Below, one piece after another: positions 1 to 10,210 of a stretch of 64,000 nt of DNA. The DNA comes from Podospora bellae-mahoneyi (taxonomy: Eukaryota > Ascomycota > Sordariomycetes > Sordariales > Podosporaceae). The stretch covers positions 2,976,001 through 3,040,000 of the forward strand of contig NC_085883.1 in assembly GCF_035222275.1 (NCBI RefSeq). Direction: 5' to 3'. Positions within the stretch are counted from its first letter, which is position 1; each line of letters begins with the position of its first letter. The notes under the pieces were generated by a model. That model was not told where the DNA came from and searched no databases. It saw nothing but the letters and a program-made list of their open reading frames with translations. A program made the position numbers and the translations under genes.

Positions 1-187
1 GATCCGGTTGTAGAGGTTTGTGCTGCCTGAAAACAGATGCTTTTGGGGCCATGTGCTGACTTGCTCCTAGTACATCAATGAGCACCACTTGTACCAAGAA
101 GGGCCGCCAAAGGAGAAGCAGGAGAAGATCAATGGGTCAAAGGACCCAGGGCCCGAATCCTCCAATGGCAAGCTCATCAAGGGCTAA
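1..187 (+). CDS. 3' end of an unidentified protein-coding gene (partial)
   Basis: The window opens inside a plus-strand gene. Bases 1-15 read DPVVE. They are followed by a plausible 55 nt intron at 16-70 (GTTTGT donor, GCTGAC branch-like site, CTAG acceptor). A last exon at 71-187 ends in TAA. The terminal exon begins YINEHHLY and continues into a Lys/Glu/Gly/Ser-rich hydrophilic tail, which looks like a disordered C-terminus. I do not recognise the family from about 43 residues. The frame is fixed by joining the two exons in phase 0. The rest of the gene lies to the left of the window. Confidence 0.55.
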
Positions 188-1623
188 GTGAAGCCTTGGA
201 CAAGATCGACATGACAGGAAATGATGGTATACGGCTGGACAAAAAGACAAGCGTCACGACACGCCGAGACGACCAAACAACAGGCGCCAGATGCAGAGAC
301 TGCATCACATGCTCCTCCGCAAGAACAAGTACAGCGCAGAGCTAATGAATGATGATGGACAATGGCGCCGGGAGTTTTTCATGACATTTGGCGTGGGGAA
401 CTGTCTTGCCCACTAGCGAAGGAAAAGGGGATACACAAACACCAAGCAAGCAAGCGACTAGCGAGGGAGTTCAGTGCCGGGGTTTACAGGAAGAGCGAAG
501 GAAAGATCAAAGTAAGGGGGCGTTGGTGGGCAACATATTTGACAATATCATTTTACGGCGTTTATGATTATAATGGGAGGTGGGGAGGCGGCAAGCAATT
601 CTTTTAAGAAAGGTGTAGAGGGATTGGGGAGGGTTTTTTATTCTTTGATTTCCTCTTTTGGATAGATTGGGGGAGGTTCTTTTTTTTTTTTTTTTTTGCT
701 TTTAGTTTATGGCATGGTGTGATCCTCGCGCAACTTTGCGAGGGCAGTTAGATGAAGGGAAGCATTTTTGCATGAATTATGAGTATTTTGAAGAAGTATT
801 TGAGCAGGGAAATATGATGTCATGTTGTGAAAACAAGGGTCCGGGTTCGTGTCTCTTGGGGGTTCTCGTGGCTGCAGCAAGGCGGTAGGTGAAAGTGAGC
901 GGGAGGTATGCAAGAGCAAGTGGCTGAATACCGATGGCTTGGGTCAAGCTTCTGGTGTTAACACCTTTTATAAGTCTCTCGAGATTATGAAGCTTGGGGG
1001 GAAGAAAGATAGGAAGGTCAACACAGGTGAGCACAATGACAGGAAGGAGCCAACAGATTTTTGGTTCTAGTTGCTTTGAGATTTTTATACCACCAGCTTC
1101 CCCATCCCCATTGGAGGAGCCTAAATAACCAATAAATCTACGAATATCTCTATGTGCAGGCGTTCCAAAAGCTTTCCCCGCCCCCCTTCCCCAAGCCACA
1201 TTTACATGCAAACCACCCCCCAGGCAGCTATATCCAAAAAGCTCTGTCTGTCGTTGTTCCCTAGATTGACTTTCGCTTCGCTGTCATGTCGAAAAAATAG
1301 CTCGCTCGCTCATAGCTCCCATCCCACACAAACAGGAGTGATTCCCTTAAACGCCAAACTCCATACATATCCTCAAAAATTTCAAGCCCATAGTAATGCA
1401 AAATGCTGCAAGATCCCAAAAAAAAAAATTGTAGCCACCCGCACATCATCTTTCCCATCATCCATTATCATTTCAACTCTTTTGACATTGTCGTTTCCCA
1501 GCGGCGGTGCGTGCACTTCATATTTTCCTCAACCCAACAGATCAAGGGCATTTTTCAGCCCCTTCACTCCTAGCGTCTCTTGAATGTTCGGTGCAGCAAC
1601 GCACTATTTGCAGCACTCCAGGT
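188..1623. other. Intergenic region with an 18-base T tract
   Basis: This holds the 3' flank of the partial gene at the left edge and the 3' side of the small minus-strand membrane-protein gene. Short ORFs on both strands lack ATG-supported starts or recognisable content. An uninterrupted T tract runs from 680 to 697. Nothing else is supported. Confidence 0.5.
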
Positions 1624-1779
1624 TTAGTCCCTACTGCTCGTGGTGTCCGAGCTGGTCGTTACCGACCCTCGCACGTTGTCTCGGGCGACGGAGACGAGGT
1701 GGTAGATTCCAAAGGCGATGAGGGCGAGGACGATGAAGAGGATGATGATGATTACGGCGATAACGTCGTTTTGTTTCAT
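1624..1779 (-). CDS. Small single-pass membrane protein, about 51 residues
   Basis: The start is the in-frame ATG at 1779; the frame stays open further upstream but without a better ATG. The product begins MKQNDV and then has a strongly hydrophobic stretch of about 22 residues (roughly 7-28) rich in Ile, Val and Leu. A short basic and Ser/Thr-rich tail follows. This is one transmembrane helix with a small soluble tail. No family is recognised. Single-pass micro-proteins of this kind are common in filamentous fungi, but an ORF this short can also arise by chance. The opposite-strand reading is an acidic low-complexity shadow. Confidence 0.4.
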   Translation of the reverse strand: MKQNDVIAVIIIILFIVLALIAFGIYHLVSVARDNVRGSVTTSSDTTSSRD

Positions 1780-3179
1780 TTTGGCGGTTTTGGGTCTGAA
1801 CCCTGGGACGGAACAACACTGGTGTGATGGTGGTGGTGAAGGTGACGCTTGTGTCAGTTGGTCCCACGTATTTTTTGGGGTGGAGCCTCGGATTCCAAGG
1901 TTGGCGGGCGGTGACAAAGTTCGTGAGACGGCGGCTTTTGGGGATCACAATATCGCTTTTTAGGTAGAAATGATTCCGATTGAAAAGCTGATTGGGAGCA
2001 ATCTTCTGGGTTGTTAGTTTTCAGGCTGCAGGAAAGACCGCTGAGGAGATCAGACTTACCAGTTCAAGCTGTCAAGCTTCTCGTTCGTTACAAAAAATTG
2101 CGGGGTTTCGTCGTTAGACCCAATTCCTCGGTGTCGCTCGTGACTTTTCAAAGAAAAACGTGGGAATCGGATTCTTCGTCAAACAGTTGCGACAATTGCA
2201 CGATGGTCGTCGGAATGCAAAATACGGTAGATGCAGAAGCGAGAACCACATTTGCGCGCGAATGCGCACGCGGCGGGCGGGCATGCAGGTCAAATAGGAG
2301 CTGGTTGCCCCGCCACCTTGATTATTCCAAGTCAACAGAAAAGAAGAGGCTGGTGTCGTAGCTTTGCTGGCTGGCTCTGCGCCTGCCCAACCACCTTGGG
2401 TTGGTTTAGGTATGCAGGGGTAGCTGGTGCACGGGCCATTTTGGAGACCTGGTGGACCGATGATGGCTCCACACTTGGGGACGACGACGGATCACCAGCC
2501 TCGTTTATGAGGGGGCATGAGGCGGGTGAGTTTTGGAAGGTGTGGCTTGTGAGAAGGAGGTTGAGAAGCTGGGGAAGGCGCGAACCTAAGAGTGGAAGTT
2601 GCGAAAGGGCAGAGATGGCTACATGAACCGGCTTGGCTAGTTTTTTTCCAGTTTGGTAGTAGCTCGTGACTGTTCGAGTAGCTCGTAGCCGCTCTCTCTC
2701 TCTTCAACATACAGCAACACGTACATGGACGTGGCATGGACCACATGTAAACCAATTCTTTTCTTTCAAATCTCTTTGAAGCCGCCTTGGACGGCCCATA
2801 AATATGACGCCTGATCGATGCGAAGACTTTCTGTTATGTGTTGGGCGAGGGGGCATAAAGAAGAACCTTGGCGTTTTATTCCCGCGAGCTTTTGTGCAAG
2901 CTGTATTAACGATTGGGATGCGTACTCGTTAATGAAATAGTAAAGCCATTTCATCGCCTTCGTGATGTTGGTACTGGATTACAGGAAGACCGGATACCTG
3001 CCAGTCGCATATGTCCTACAAATGTAGTCAATTAAGAGAGCATGGGCAGAGCCCTTGCCGAGCTGTCTACCCAGTCGACACAAGTTCCAACATCAACCGC
3101 CAAGTATGCTCAGCCATGATGATAGTGATTATTGGCTAATGCCAGGACCAGCATATCTTGAGAATACAACGTTAGTGAG
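1780..3179. other. Intergenic region, no gene recognised
   Basis: Only short, overlapping ORFs in conflicting frames are present. None shows a domain, a signal peptide or a coherent exon chain. The right end carries a TATA-like box that belongs to the next plus-strand gene remnant. Confidence 0.45.
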
Positions 3180-3187
3180 TATATAAG
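3180..3187 (+). promoter_or_regulatory. TATA-like box upstream of the GPI-protein remnant
   Basis: The octamer TATATAAG lies about 45 bases upstream of the point where a signal-peptide-like reading frame begins. The spacing is right for a TATA box driving that gene. It supports the idea that translation once began close to 3227, where no ATG now exists. Confidence 0.4.
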
Positions 3188-3226
3188 TCCGGCCGCCTCT
3201 CTCGTTGAAATGTCGTAGTTCACGCT

Positions 3227-4273
3227 CGGCAATACTCTTTGCTCATCGTTGCAGCTTCCTTCCTCAAAATTGTAACAACTACCTCTGCGATCCCCTCGCC
3301 GACATGGCCCTCCAACTACTCTCTGACGCAGTTCACTCCCGCAGCTACCTGTGGCTTTGGCCAGGACCTCTGGCTCGCCACTCTCGACTGTGCAATCCTC
3401 AGTCGTCAAACCTATGCCTCGACTGCGAGTGCGCCACCCGCAGTTGTAACTGGCAAATTATCCGGCTTCACCTGTGGTCCCGTGGTCAACGCCGGTCGCC
3501 CGCTCGTTCACTTCACCTGCTCTGATGATAATAGCATCGCCATCACCACCACCACCCGCGGCTACAAGGACGAGTGCTACCAGAACAAGTACGGTCCCTC
3601 AGGCGCCGTGACCAAAGCCACCGGCAGCCGGACCATCACCTACTACTTTGCCAGCTGTCCCGTGGGATACAGCGAGGCCAGCCACGACTCCACCGCTACA
3701 AACAACGTCGACCTGCATTATCTCGAGTGTTGCCCTTCTGGCAGTCTCAGTTTTGGGCTGTTCAGCACCAGGACGGAAGACAGCCTCTTCGAAACCACCA
3801 TCTCTGGGACGCAGTATGGGGGCTGGACCATCAACATGCCCGCCTGCACGGCCAAGCTCACCGCGGGCGAGGTTGTCACTGTGGCGGACGCTCTTACTGG
3901 CGGGACTGAGACGACGACGAGAACGACAAGCCTCGAGTCTGGGGCCACCGTCTTTGCCGAGATTCAAACTGCTTCGTACACTTGTTTTTGCCGGGCAGCA
4001 TACTTGATTTGAGGATTGCAATCAGCTGTATGAGAGTGTCAGTGACTGGCTGTCGCAGTATACGCCTACGGGTACGGAGACGAGTACCTCCCCTAGCCCT
4101 TCTGGGATGCAAACTCCGGGGGTGAGGATGATGAGGCTGGGGATGGTGGCTAGGATGAGGATGAGGATGGGGATGTGGATCAGCCTTCCGGGGCTGGCCA
4201 GACTGCTGGCTTCAAGGTTGGCGTCCTGGGTGCGGCGCTTGCTTTGGCGGTGGGGGTTGTTGCTGGTCTGTAA
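3227..4273 (+). pseudogene. Decayed GPI-anchored, cysteine-containing surface protein
   Basis: The frame from about 3227 begins with a signal-peptide-like hydrophobic stretch. It continues as an extracellular-type sequence with several Cys, a CCPSG motif and Thr-rich runs to about 4003. No in-frame ATG precedes the hydrophobic stretch. Coherent coding then jumps frame near 4007: FEDCNQLYESVSDW continues in another frame into a Ser/Thr-rich spacer. It jumps back near 4120, where it becomes acidic, and is interrupted by TAG at 4151-4153. It ends with a small-residue hydrophobic tail at 4210-4273, typical of a GPI attachment signal. The pieces together match a fungal cell-surface GPI protein, but the gene appears dead. 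An alternative for the last jump is a 32 nt GT..AG intron at 4122-4153, unusually short for these fungi. It would not repair the start or the first shift. Confidence 0.6.
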
Positions 4274-4607
4274 AAGATGTTAGTTGGGATGATTCAGAAA
4301 CAAGGATTTCATGATATGAATATGATTTGTTTTGGGGGATACCCCGATGTTTTGCTGTTTTGTGGTACTGTGGGGATGTATATGAGTGGGATGGACAGAT
4401 GGTTTTGAGGAAGAACCGAGTCTAGAAACATGGCGAAGCATTTGTATAGCCAAGGTAGAGAAAGATGCAGGGATCTGTCGCTGGATGGTGTCCAGCTCCC
4501 TTGTAATGCGGAACATACATTATACATCACTACCTAACTTAAATGGCCACCACCGTGAACCCCGCAGTCGATGTGTTCCGCTCGCGCCTTTTGGCGAATC
4601 TACGGTT
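4274..4607. other. Short convergent intergenic spacer
   Basis: This lies between the 3' ends of two convergent gene remnants. I see no gene, RNA or repeat in it. Confidence 0.5.
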
Positions 4608-6129
4608 TTAAGCTGACGTCCCCGAAGCACCACCCACCACCCCTTGCCCGTTCTCTCGATCAGATAGCTCTTGCCCATCAGAGGCCGGGACCACCGAGCT
4701 CTGCATTGTGGTTGCTCGACCACCTTCTTGGTTTCTCATTGCCACAGCTGCGAGTAAGTTCTTTCTCGCCAACTCTTTTGCCTTCGCCAGCTTTTGCTTC
4801 TCGATTTCTCACTCTTTTTCGATTTGTTCTGGGGCCCAAAATGTTAGTTTCGAGTTCATACACGCATTATCCGTCGGACACTTACCCCTTGTTTTACGCG
4901 GCCCTCTGGAGCCTCTGACAAGAGTGAGTGCGGAGGAGACCAGTGGCACGAAGCTTCGTGAGGATAACAGCATGTCGAACGGGCCCGAGTCCACGACCAG
5001 GCAAGAGGTGATCTGAACTTGTGTTTCTCCTCGAGGATACCACTGTACATCCGCTCTGTGAGATGGCCAGTACATTGTTTTATTGAGGCCCTCAACTGCT
5101 TCTCGTTCGCTCTCCGGGATCTCCACCATGTCTCCGAGATTGTATTTTATCTGCTTCAGGTACTCAAGAGTGACGAAATCGGCTGTTGGCCCGGTATCAA
5201 TCTTGATTCGAGCGGGTTTGTATCGAAACCGCTTGCCTCCGGTTTGGGTGTTATCCTCGACAAGAACCATCCCTGGCTCGAGTGTAGGGTCCATCAACTG
5301 TACCGTTCCGTTGATGAAGAAGTTGTCTTGCCTCTAGTGTTCTTAACGGCTGCAAGGCGGACTTCTGGTTCGCCTTGGCTATTTGCAATTGTTGTTCGTC
5401 CGATAGGCTGAAGCCAGTGCCTTCAGGGTGGCTGCTTTTACCCCTTTCTGATTCAGACTCGAATGAGCCTGTTTTCGTGTTCAGAGAAGCTGTAACGGAC
5501 AGTGCCGTGAGCTTGGCCGTTGCCGCACTATGAATCCATCAGTGTCAGTAACGCAACCTGGTAATGAACCCCCGTTGGATTCTCCCAACGACTTTGAGGG
5601 ACTGAAAGAAGGCTTTTACCTCAACTCCACAAGTTCACTCCATACACGTATTGTATGAGAAGACTTCAGTGTCAGAAAAACAACAAGCTTGACTCTTCTG
5701 GGTTGCAATTCTACTCACTCGGAATAGGCATCACGCAACAGACCAACTTTGTCGCGGAGGATTGCAAGCTCACTGGCGAGTTCCTTTTCCTTAGTTGCAG
5801 CAAAAATCACCAACTTCACCCGTCTCCTCGTTTTCGTTCTCATGGACTCGGGTCACCTGAGAGATGAGCATCTCGACCTTTCGCTGTTGCTCATGAGCCG
5901 CCACGAGCATCTCTTTGACGTGACGGGGAGCTTGGACTATTCCGCCGTGAAGTGTTTCGTAACATTCGTCTATGACGCCCCGCATCGTGCTTATCTCATG
6001 TTGGAAGAGGTGGACTTTCTGAGGAAAGGTCCCGATTGAACGGATTACACCGGAGAGTAAAGTGCTAATTGATGTGGCAAGAGAAAGCCCCGTTGAGACG
6101 AGGAGGAGAACTGTCGAAACGGCATCCAT
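4608..6129 (-). pseudogene. Decayed retropepsin-like aspartic protease-fold protein with a fungal N-terminal helical domain
   Basis: The ATG at 6129 opens a helical N-terminal region (MDAVSTVLLLVSTGLSLATS), like the N-terminal domains placed before NACHT, ankyrin or protease-like modules in fungi. Downstream, a frame covering 5320-4812 contains ARIKIDTGPTADFVT, the DTG signature of a retropepsin fold. About 75 residues later comes DSGPFDMLL, the matching downstream strand. A clean 57 nt intron (GTAAGT, CTAAC, CCCCAG) lies near 4840-4896, and a GTGAGT donor near 5720. The gene is broken. The frame slips at a T5 run near 5802-5806 and again near 5325-5335. TGA at 4809-4811 interrupts a Lys/Glu-rich coiled coil that would otherwise run on to TAA at 4608. 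It could instead be a poorly assembled live gene, but three independent lesions make that less likely. Confidence 0.6.
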
Positions 6130-6258
6130 TGTCAAGGTTTTAGTTGAACAGTTTTCCCTTCTTGGTGGATTCAATGACGATGTGATACAGCTACGTTCAA
6201 CAACCGCTCCAGTCTTACTACATAGCACCTAATTGTAGCCAGTCCCCGCTAGCTGTAG

Positions 6259-7393
6259 GGGACGAGGCTGTGTGGCCGCCCTCTTGAGACATTGCTGCCT
6301 GGCTTTGGCCTGGGCAAGTCACAGCGGCTGCAAAGAGCCTATGACATGGCATTTACAGCCCAAGAAGTTCTCAGCCTACTCTCCCTTCAAGCTGAAATCC
6401 TTCAGCTTGAGAAAGGGCTTAAAACAGAGCGCCTTGCGGATGTAATGTCTGCGAGTTCTCCGGCTGCAAATTATTGCAGCAACGTCAAGCTCTCGCCTGA
6501 TGCATCAAGTTCACAACACATGAAGCTTGGGGCTATCAGGGCATTAATAAAAGAGTATAGTCAGTTACCTGAATACCACACCCCCCCTTTACCACAATAG
6601 ACTGATGCGGTATCTGATGAGCTCCAGATAAACTTCTTTTGCAAGGTGAGTGAATGTCAACCAAACTTATTCTTTGCCTTCTCCATCACACAAAAGAAAC
6701 TTATCTGACTTTGGCCTTTATCAAACTGAAAGCATTCAAACTCAACCAAGTAGACAAACCCATGAAATCACAACTCAAAAGTCTCAAATCATGGCTCAGA
6801 GACACCCAAGGAGGGAATTCCTTCCTCACAGATTTCGAAACCGAAACGTGGAGTGACGACAAACTCAGCTTCTGTCTATGCCTCGAAACACCGACCGCCA
6901 AAGGCGACCCATTCACCAGGCAGCTGCTCAACTCCGTCATACAGGCCTACGACCGTGTCGTCGGTCGATATATCGGGTCCGAAGAGATGGTAGACGAGGA
7001 AAACGGACGACAATTCCTACAGCAGCAACCGGGTCAACCGTGCCAGCAATGTCTTTGTTGCGATCATGGCTTCCGCTCTCCCGGTGCTATCTATCTATGC
7101 ACTGACTGAGATTCCGTCTACCGAGGCACGTATCGGCACCACTGCTGGCTTCATCATCACCTTTGCTGTGTTGATGGGGATCCTCGGCTCCGCCAAAAGG
7201 TCTGAGAGATCATTGCAGCAACGGCTACGTAAGTACAGGTTGATTTTTCTTTTGTTGCCATGATGGTCATGATAGGTTTACAGCAATCGCGGTCGTCTTC
7301 ATCGGGAGCGCTCTAAAAGCACAAAGATCTAGTGATGAGAGCATCAGTGCTCTCTTGAATCGCCCGGCTTGCTGGTATATACTTGTACCGTAG
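6259..7393 (+). pseudogene. 5'-truncated and frameshifted DUF6594 membrane protein
   Basis: Helical sequence with LSLQAEILQLEKGLKTE, followed by KSLKSWLRD...FLTDFETETW...DPFTRQLL, and two C-terminal membrane segments (VFVAIMASALPVLSIYAL; GFIITFAVLMGILG) match the order of DUF6594 proteins. These are common, poorly understood fungal proteins. There is no in-frame ATG at the 5' end. TAG at 6598-6600 is in frame, the frame shifts near 7010, and a duplicated AG near 7205-7208 shifts it again. Likely introns remain: a donor after 6647 (GTGAGT), and 7229-7275 (GTAAGT..ATAG), after which the third membrane segment AVVFIGSAL reads in phase to TAG at 7393. It converges on the K+ channel gene with only 114 bases between the stops. 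Confidence 0.6.
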
Positions 7394-7507
7394 GATCACT
7401 ATTATCTTGTACCAGAAATTACCATTACGCCGAACTTTAAGATGGGTATCACTCAACCAGCTCTTCATCTCATCCTGCCTTGAACTCCACAAAACATCAT
7501 TCTCCCA

Positions 7508-9774
7508 CTACAGTTCGTCACGCCCCCCTCTTCCCTCATGTTCATCACGCTGCCCTTCTCCCTCCTGATCATCATCCCCCCCTCTCCTCCCCCGTCTCAA
7601 CTCCTCCCCCAGCCGCTCAATCAACCTCTCCAAAATCCACTCCGCCTCCTCCTTCCCCCCCATCAAGGGACTCTTACTCCCCACCCAACTCCACGGCACC
7701 ACCTTCTCCGTGACCCTCGCCTCCCCCCTATCATCCAACCCCTCATTCGGCCTCCCCCCCCTAAACTTATCCTTCTTCGTCCTCACATGCGTGCTCGCCC
7801 TCCCATGCTGACCGGCATCACTCTCATCCTCCCCAATCAACCTCAAATACCACGCCCACTCTTTAAACGAGTACTTTCTCGGAGGATGCTCCTTCAAATG
7901 CGCCGTAACCCTCGCAACTTCATCGATCAAAATGACCAAATAATCCTGCTGGCGATTTGGCAGAGTAAACGGGGCAGATTTCCTTCTTTTCTTCCTTTCC
8001 CAGAGATGTTGACCAGGACCATGGGGGTGGTTCTCATCGGCGGTGTTATCGTCAATGTTTTTGTCATGAGCGTCATCGTTTCGAAAGGGCGGGTTGAATC
8101 GAACTCTGGGGGAGGTAGGTGATGAATTCGATGACTCGGCTTGACCCCGCTGAAGGGCTGTCTCGGCGTCGTTTTCTTCTTCCGAGTCCGAGCTGGTGTT
8201 GTCGCGGTCTTGAGCCTCGCCTAAAATGCCAGTGGGTGTTTCCTCAATGATTTCTTCTTTGAAGAACACCCCAAACGAAACATGTTTGAGAAACCGTTTG
8301 AGGTCCTTTTTGAAGGGGCGTTCACTAGGGAGGATGGTGATGGTAGCGATGGCGTCGGTGGCGTCGCGGATACCCTTAACCACTGTGTCACCGGCGTTGG
8401 AGATCAACACCGTCATTGTCGGCAAAGCCAACAACGCCCAAAACACCCAGAAGGACTTCCCCGCGTTAGAGACCGGGACGATGTCCCCGTAGCCGATAGT
8501 CGTCAAGCTCACAAAGCAAAAGAATATCCCATCAAAATACGTCCACCCCTGGTATGGTTCCTCACAGGCCTGGAAGATCCTTGCCCCCCCTAACCACAAC
8601 GCAGCCCAGGTGCACGCTGAAACGGCAGTGGCATACCACCTCCTCTTTTTTGACGTCTCCTTTTGGATAACCCTCATCAGCTTGAACTCTTTTTCTCGCC
8701 TCTCAAACTCGGTCAGGCCGCGATCAACCTCGGAAGGCGTCTGCCTGAGCTCCTCGCCCTCTTTTATAGGCACGAGAATACCATCTTTGCCCTTCTTCGT
8801 CATCTGCTTTAGCATCCTCCGCCTTCTCTTCTCCACCATCCGGGCGCTAAGCCTACGCCTGCCACGATCAAGTACCAAGCTTCGAATCGACCCAATGACA
8901 AGACCGAGGCTGATGATCCCCACCAAAGCAAAGGGCATGACCAGTCCCTTCCCCAGACCGGTTTGTGGGGAGAAGTCCCCGAACCCTACGGTAAAAAGGG
9001 TGACAGCCGCCCAGTACACTGCGTCAAGATAGTTCCAGCCTTCAATCCTACCGAATAACAACGCGCCAAGGAGGAGGTAGAAGAGCAGCAAGATAGTCTG
9101 CATCATCAGTGTCCTTTGGCTAGGGGTGAGCACAAAGTCTTTGGGGTAGTGCTCTGTTTGAGCCCCGAGGAATGTGATGGCCATGAGGGAAGCGACGAGG
9201 AAGTAAAGGGCGGCGCCGTAGATGCCGTAGTAGAAGGCCTGGGACCAGATGTATTGGCTCGTGGGCTCGATGATCAGTGGGCCAGAGGCGGTTGCGGTGA
9301 GAGAAATTAGGCATATGGAGGAGATGTACCATCCTACAATGGTGACTGGCTGGGCAATGGAGAACCTCAGTCGCTGCGTCATGTTAAGCAACAGAGCCAT
9401 GTTGGCTATGAGCGCGATGAGCAGCTGGATGGCGTTGATGATGGTGAGCCATATTGGGTCCCTGATGAACGGGGCCGCATCCAGGTTGGAGCCGGGGAGG
9501 TAGTTCTGTCGCCATGGTCTTGCCAGGGCGCAGATACTGAATGCTGACGCGACTGGACCCAATGTGCCTGCTATCATGGGAAAGGCAGAAGAGGCGAACC
9601 ACCATCGGCTGAGGTAGGTAATATCAGTGACAGTCTGTGATATCGTGTCTACGGAGAAACTGACCTCGGGTCCAGATGCATCTGCTCATGCTCCTGTTGT
9701 TTTGGCAGCTTCTTACCGTCAGGATCAGCTGCGCGGAGATGTTCATCAATCTTTTCCCCGCCTGCATCGTTCAT
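7508..9774 (-). CDS. TOK1: TOK-type two-pore outward-rectifying K+ channel
   Basis: Predicted exons are 9774-9665 and 9608-7508, with a 56 nt intron, giving 736 residues. The second exon opens with SRWWFASSAFPMIAG, the usual start of the membrane region in filamentous-fungal TOK proteins. It holds a long series of hydrophobic segments. Two pore loops carry K+ selectivity filters: TVGFGDF at about 243-249 and TIGYGDI at about 407-413. This is the 8-helix, two-pore layout unique to fungal TOK channels. A basic, charged linker (about 285-365) separates the pores and a long hydrophilic tail follows. The protein should sit in the plasma membrane and pass K+ outward on depolarisation. ATG 9774 is used because the frame closes just upstream. 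Head-to-head with the alpha/beta hydrolase gene. Confidence 0.92.
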
Positions 9775-10210
9775 CTTGAGTCTCTCCCAGGCCTTGTCAA
9801 GACCCGAGAGTTTGGATGATATTGCCAAGACTCATATCCGGAAGATCTCGCAGTTCTCGGCGCTTGAAATAGAAGACAATGAATGCATGAGCATCAGGCG
9901 AGGGTTGGGGTGAGACAAAGAGCATGGCATTCCAGGCTTACACGATGCGAAGTTGGGATGACAATGACGTCGTGCCGCCCCTGCCCGTCTAGAGCCGGGG
10001 TCACGATCTTATCGGATGCAGCGCTGTGATTGGTCAAATTTGTTTGACAGCTTTGAGAATCGACTTCAAACGACAGTTTTAACTGTTTTGGATTGACCAA
10101 AACATCACTATAATTGCGACAAACTCGTTTGATGAACCAGGAATGGAAACTCTGTGATGAAGTGGGGATGGGAAGGCTAAAAATTTTTGTCTTTTCAGAA
10201 TTTGTTATCG
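9775..10210. promoter_or_regulatory. Divergent promoter region between TOK1 and the alpha/beta hydrolase gene
   Basis: This 436-base gap separates the two start codons and must hold both promoters. I see no strong TATA box or clear repeat. The stretch 10005-10110 is the most AT-rich part. Confidence 0.45.

Noticed and set aside
362-607. 81-codon plus-strand ORF
   Set aside because: It lies in the 3' flank of the left-edge gene, has no domain, and its codon pattern is not gene-like.
1152-1583. 143-codon plus-strand ORF
   Set aside because: Low-complexity Ser/Pro composition, no splice link, and no sign of a family.
3239-4012. Intact secreted protein of 257 residues
   Set aside because: The apparent start is TTG, and coherent coding clearly continues beyond its stop in other frames, so the ORF is a fragment of a broken gene.
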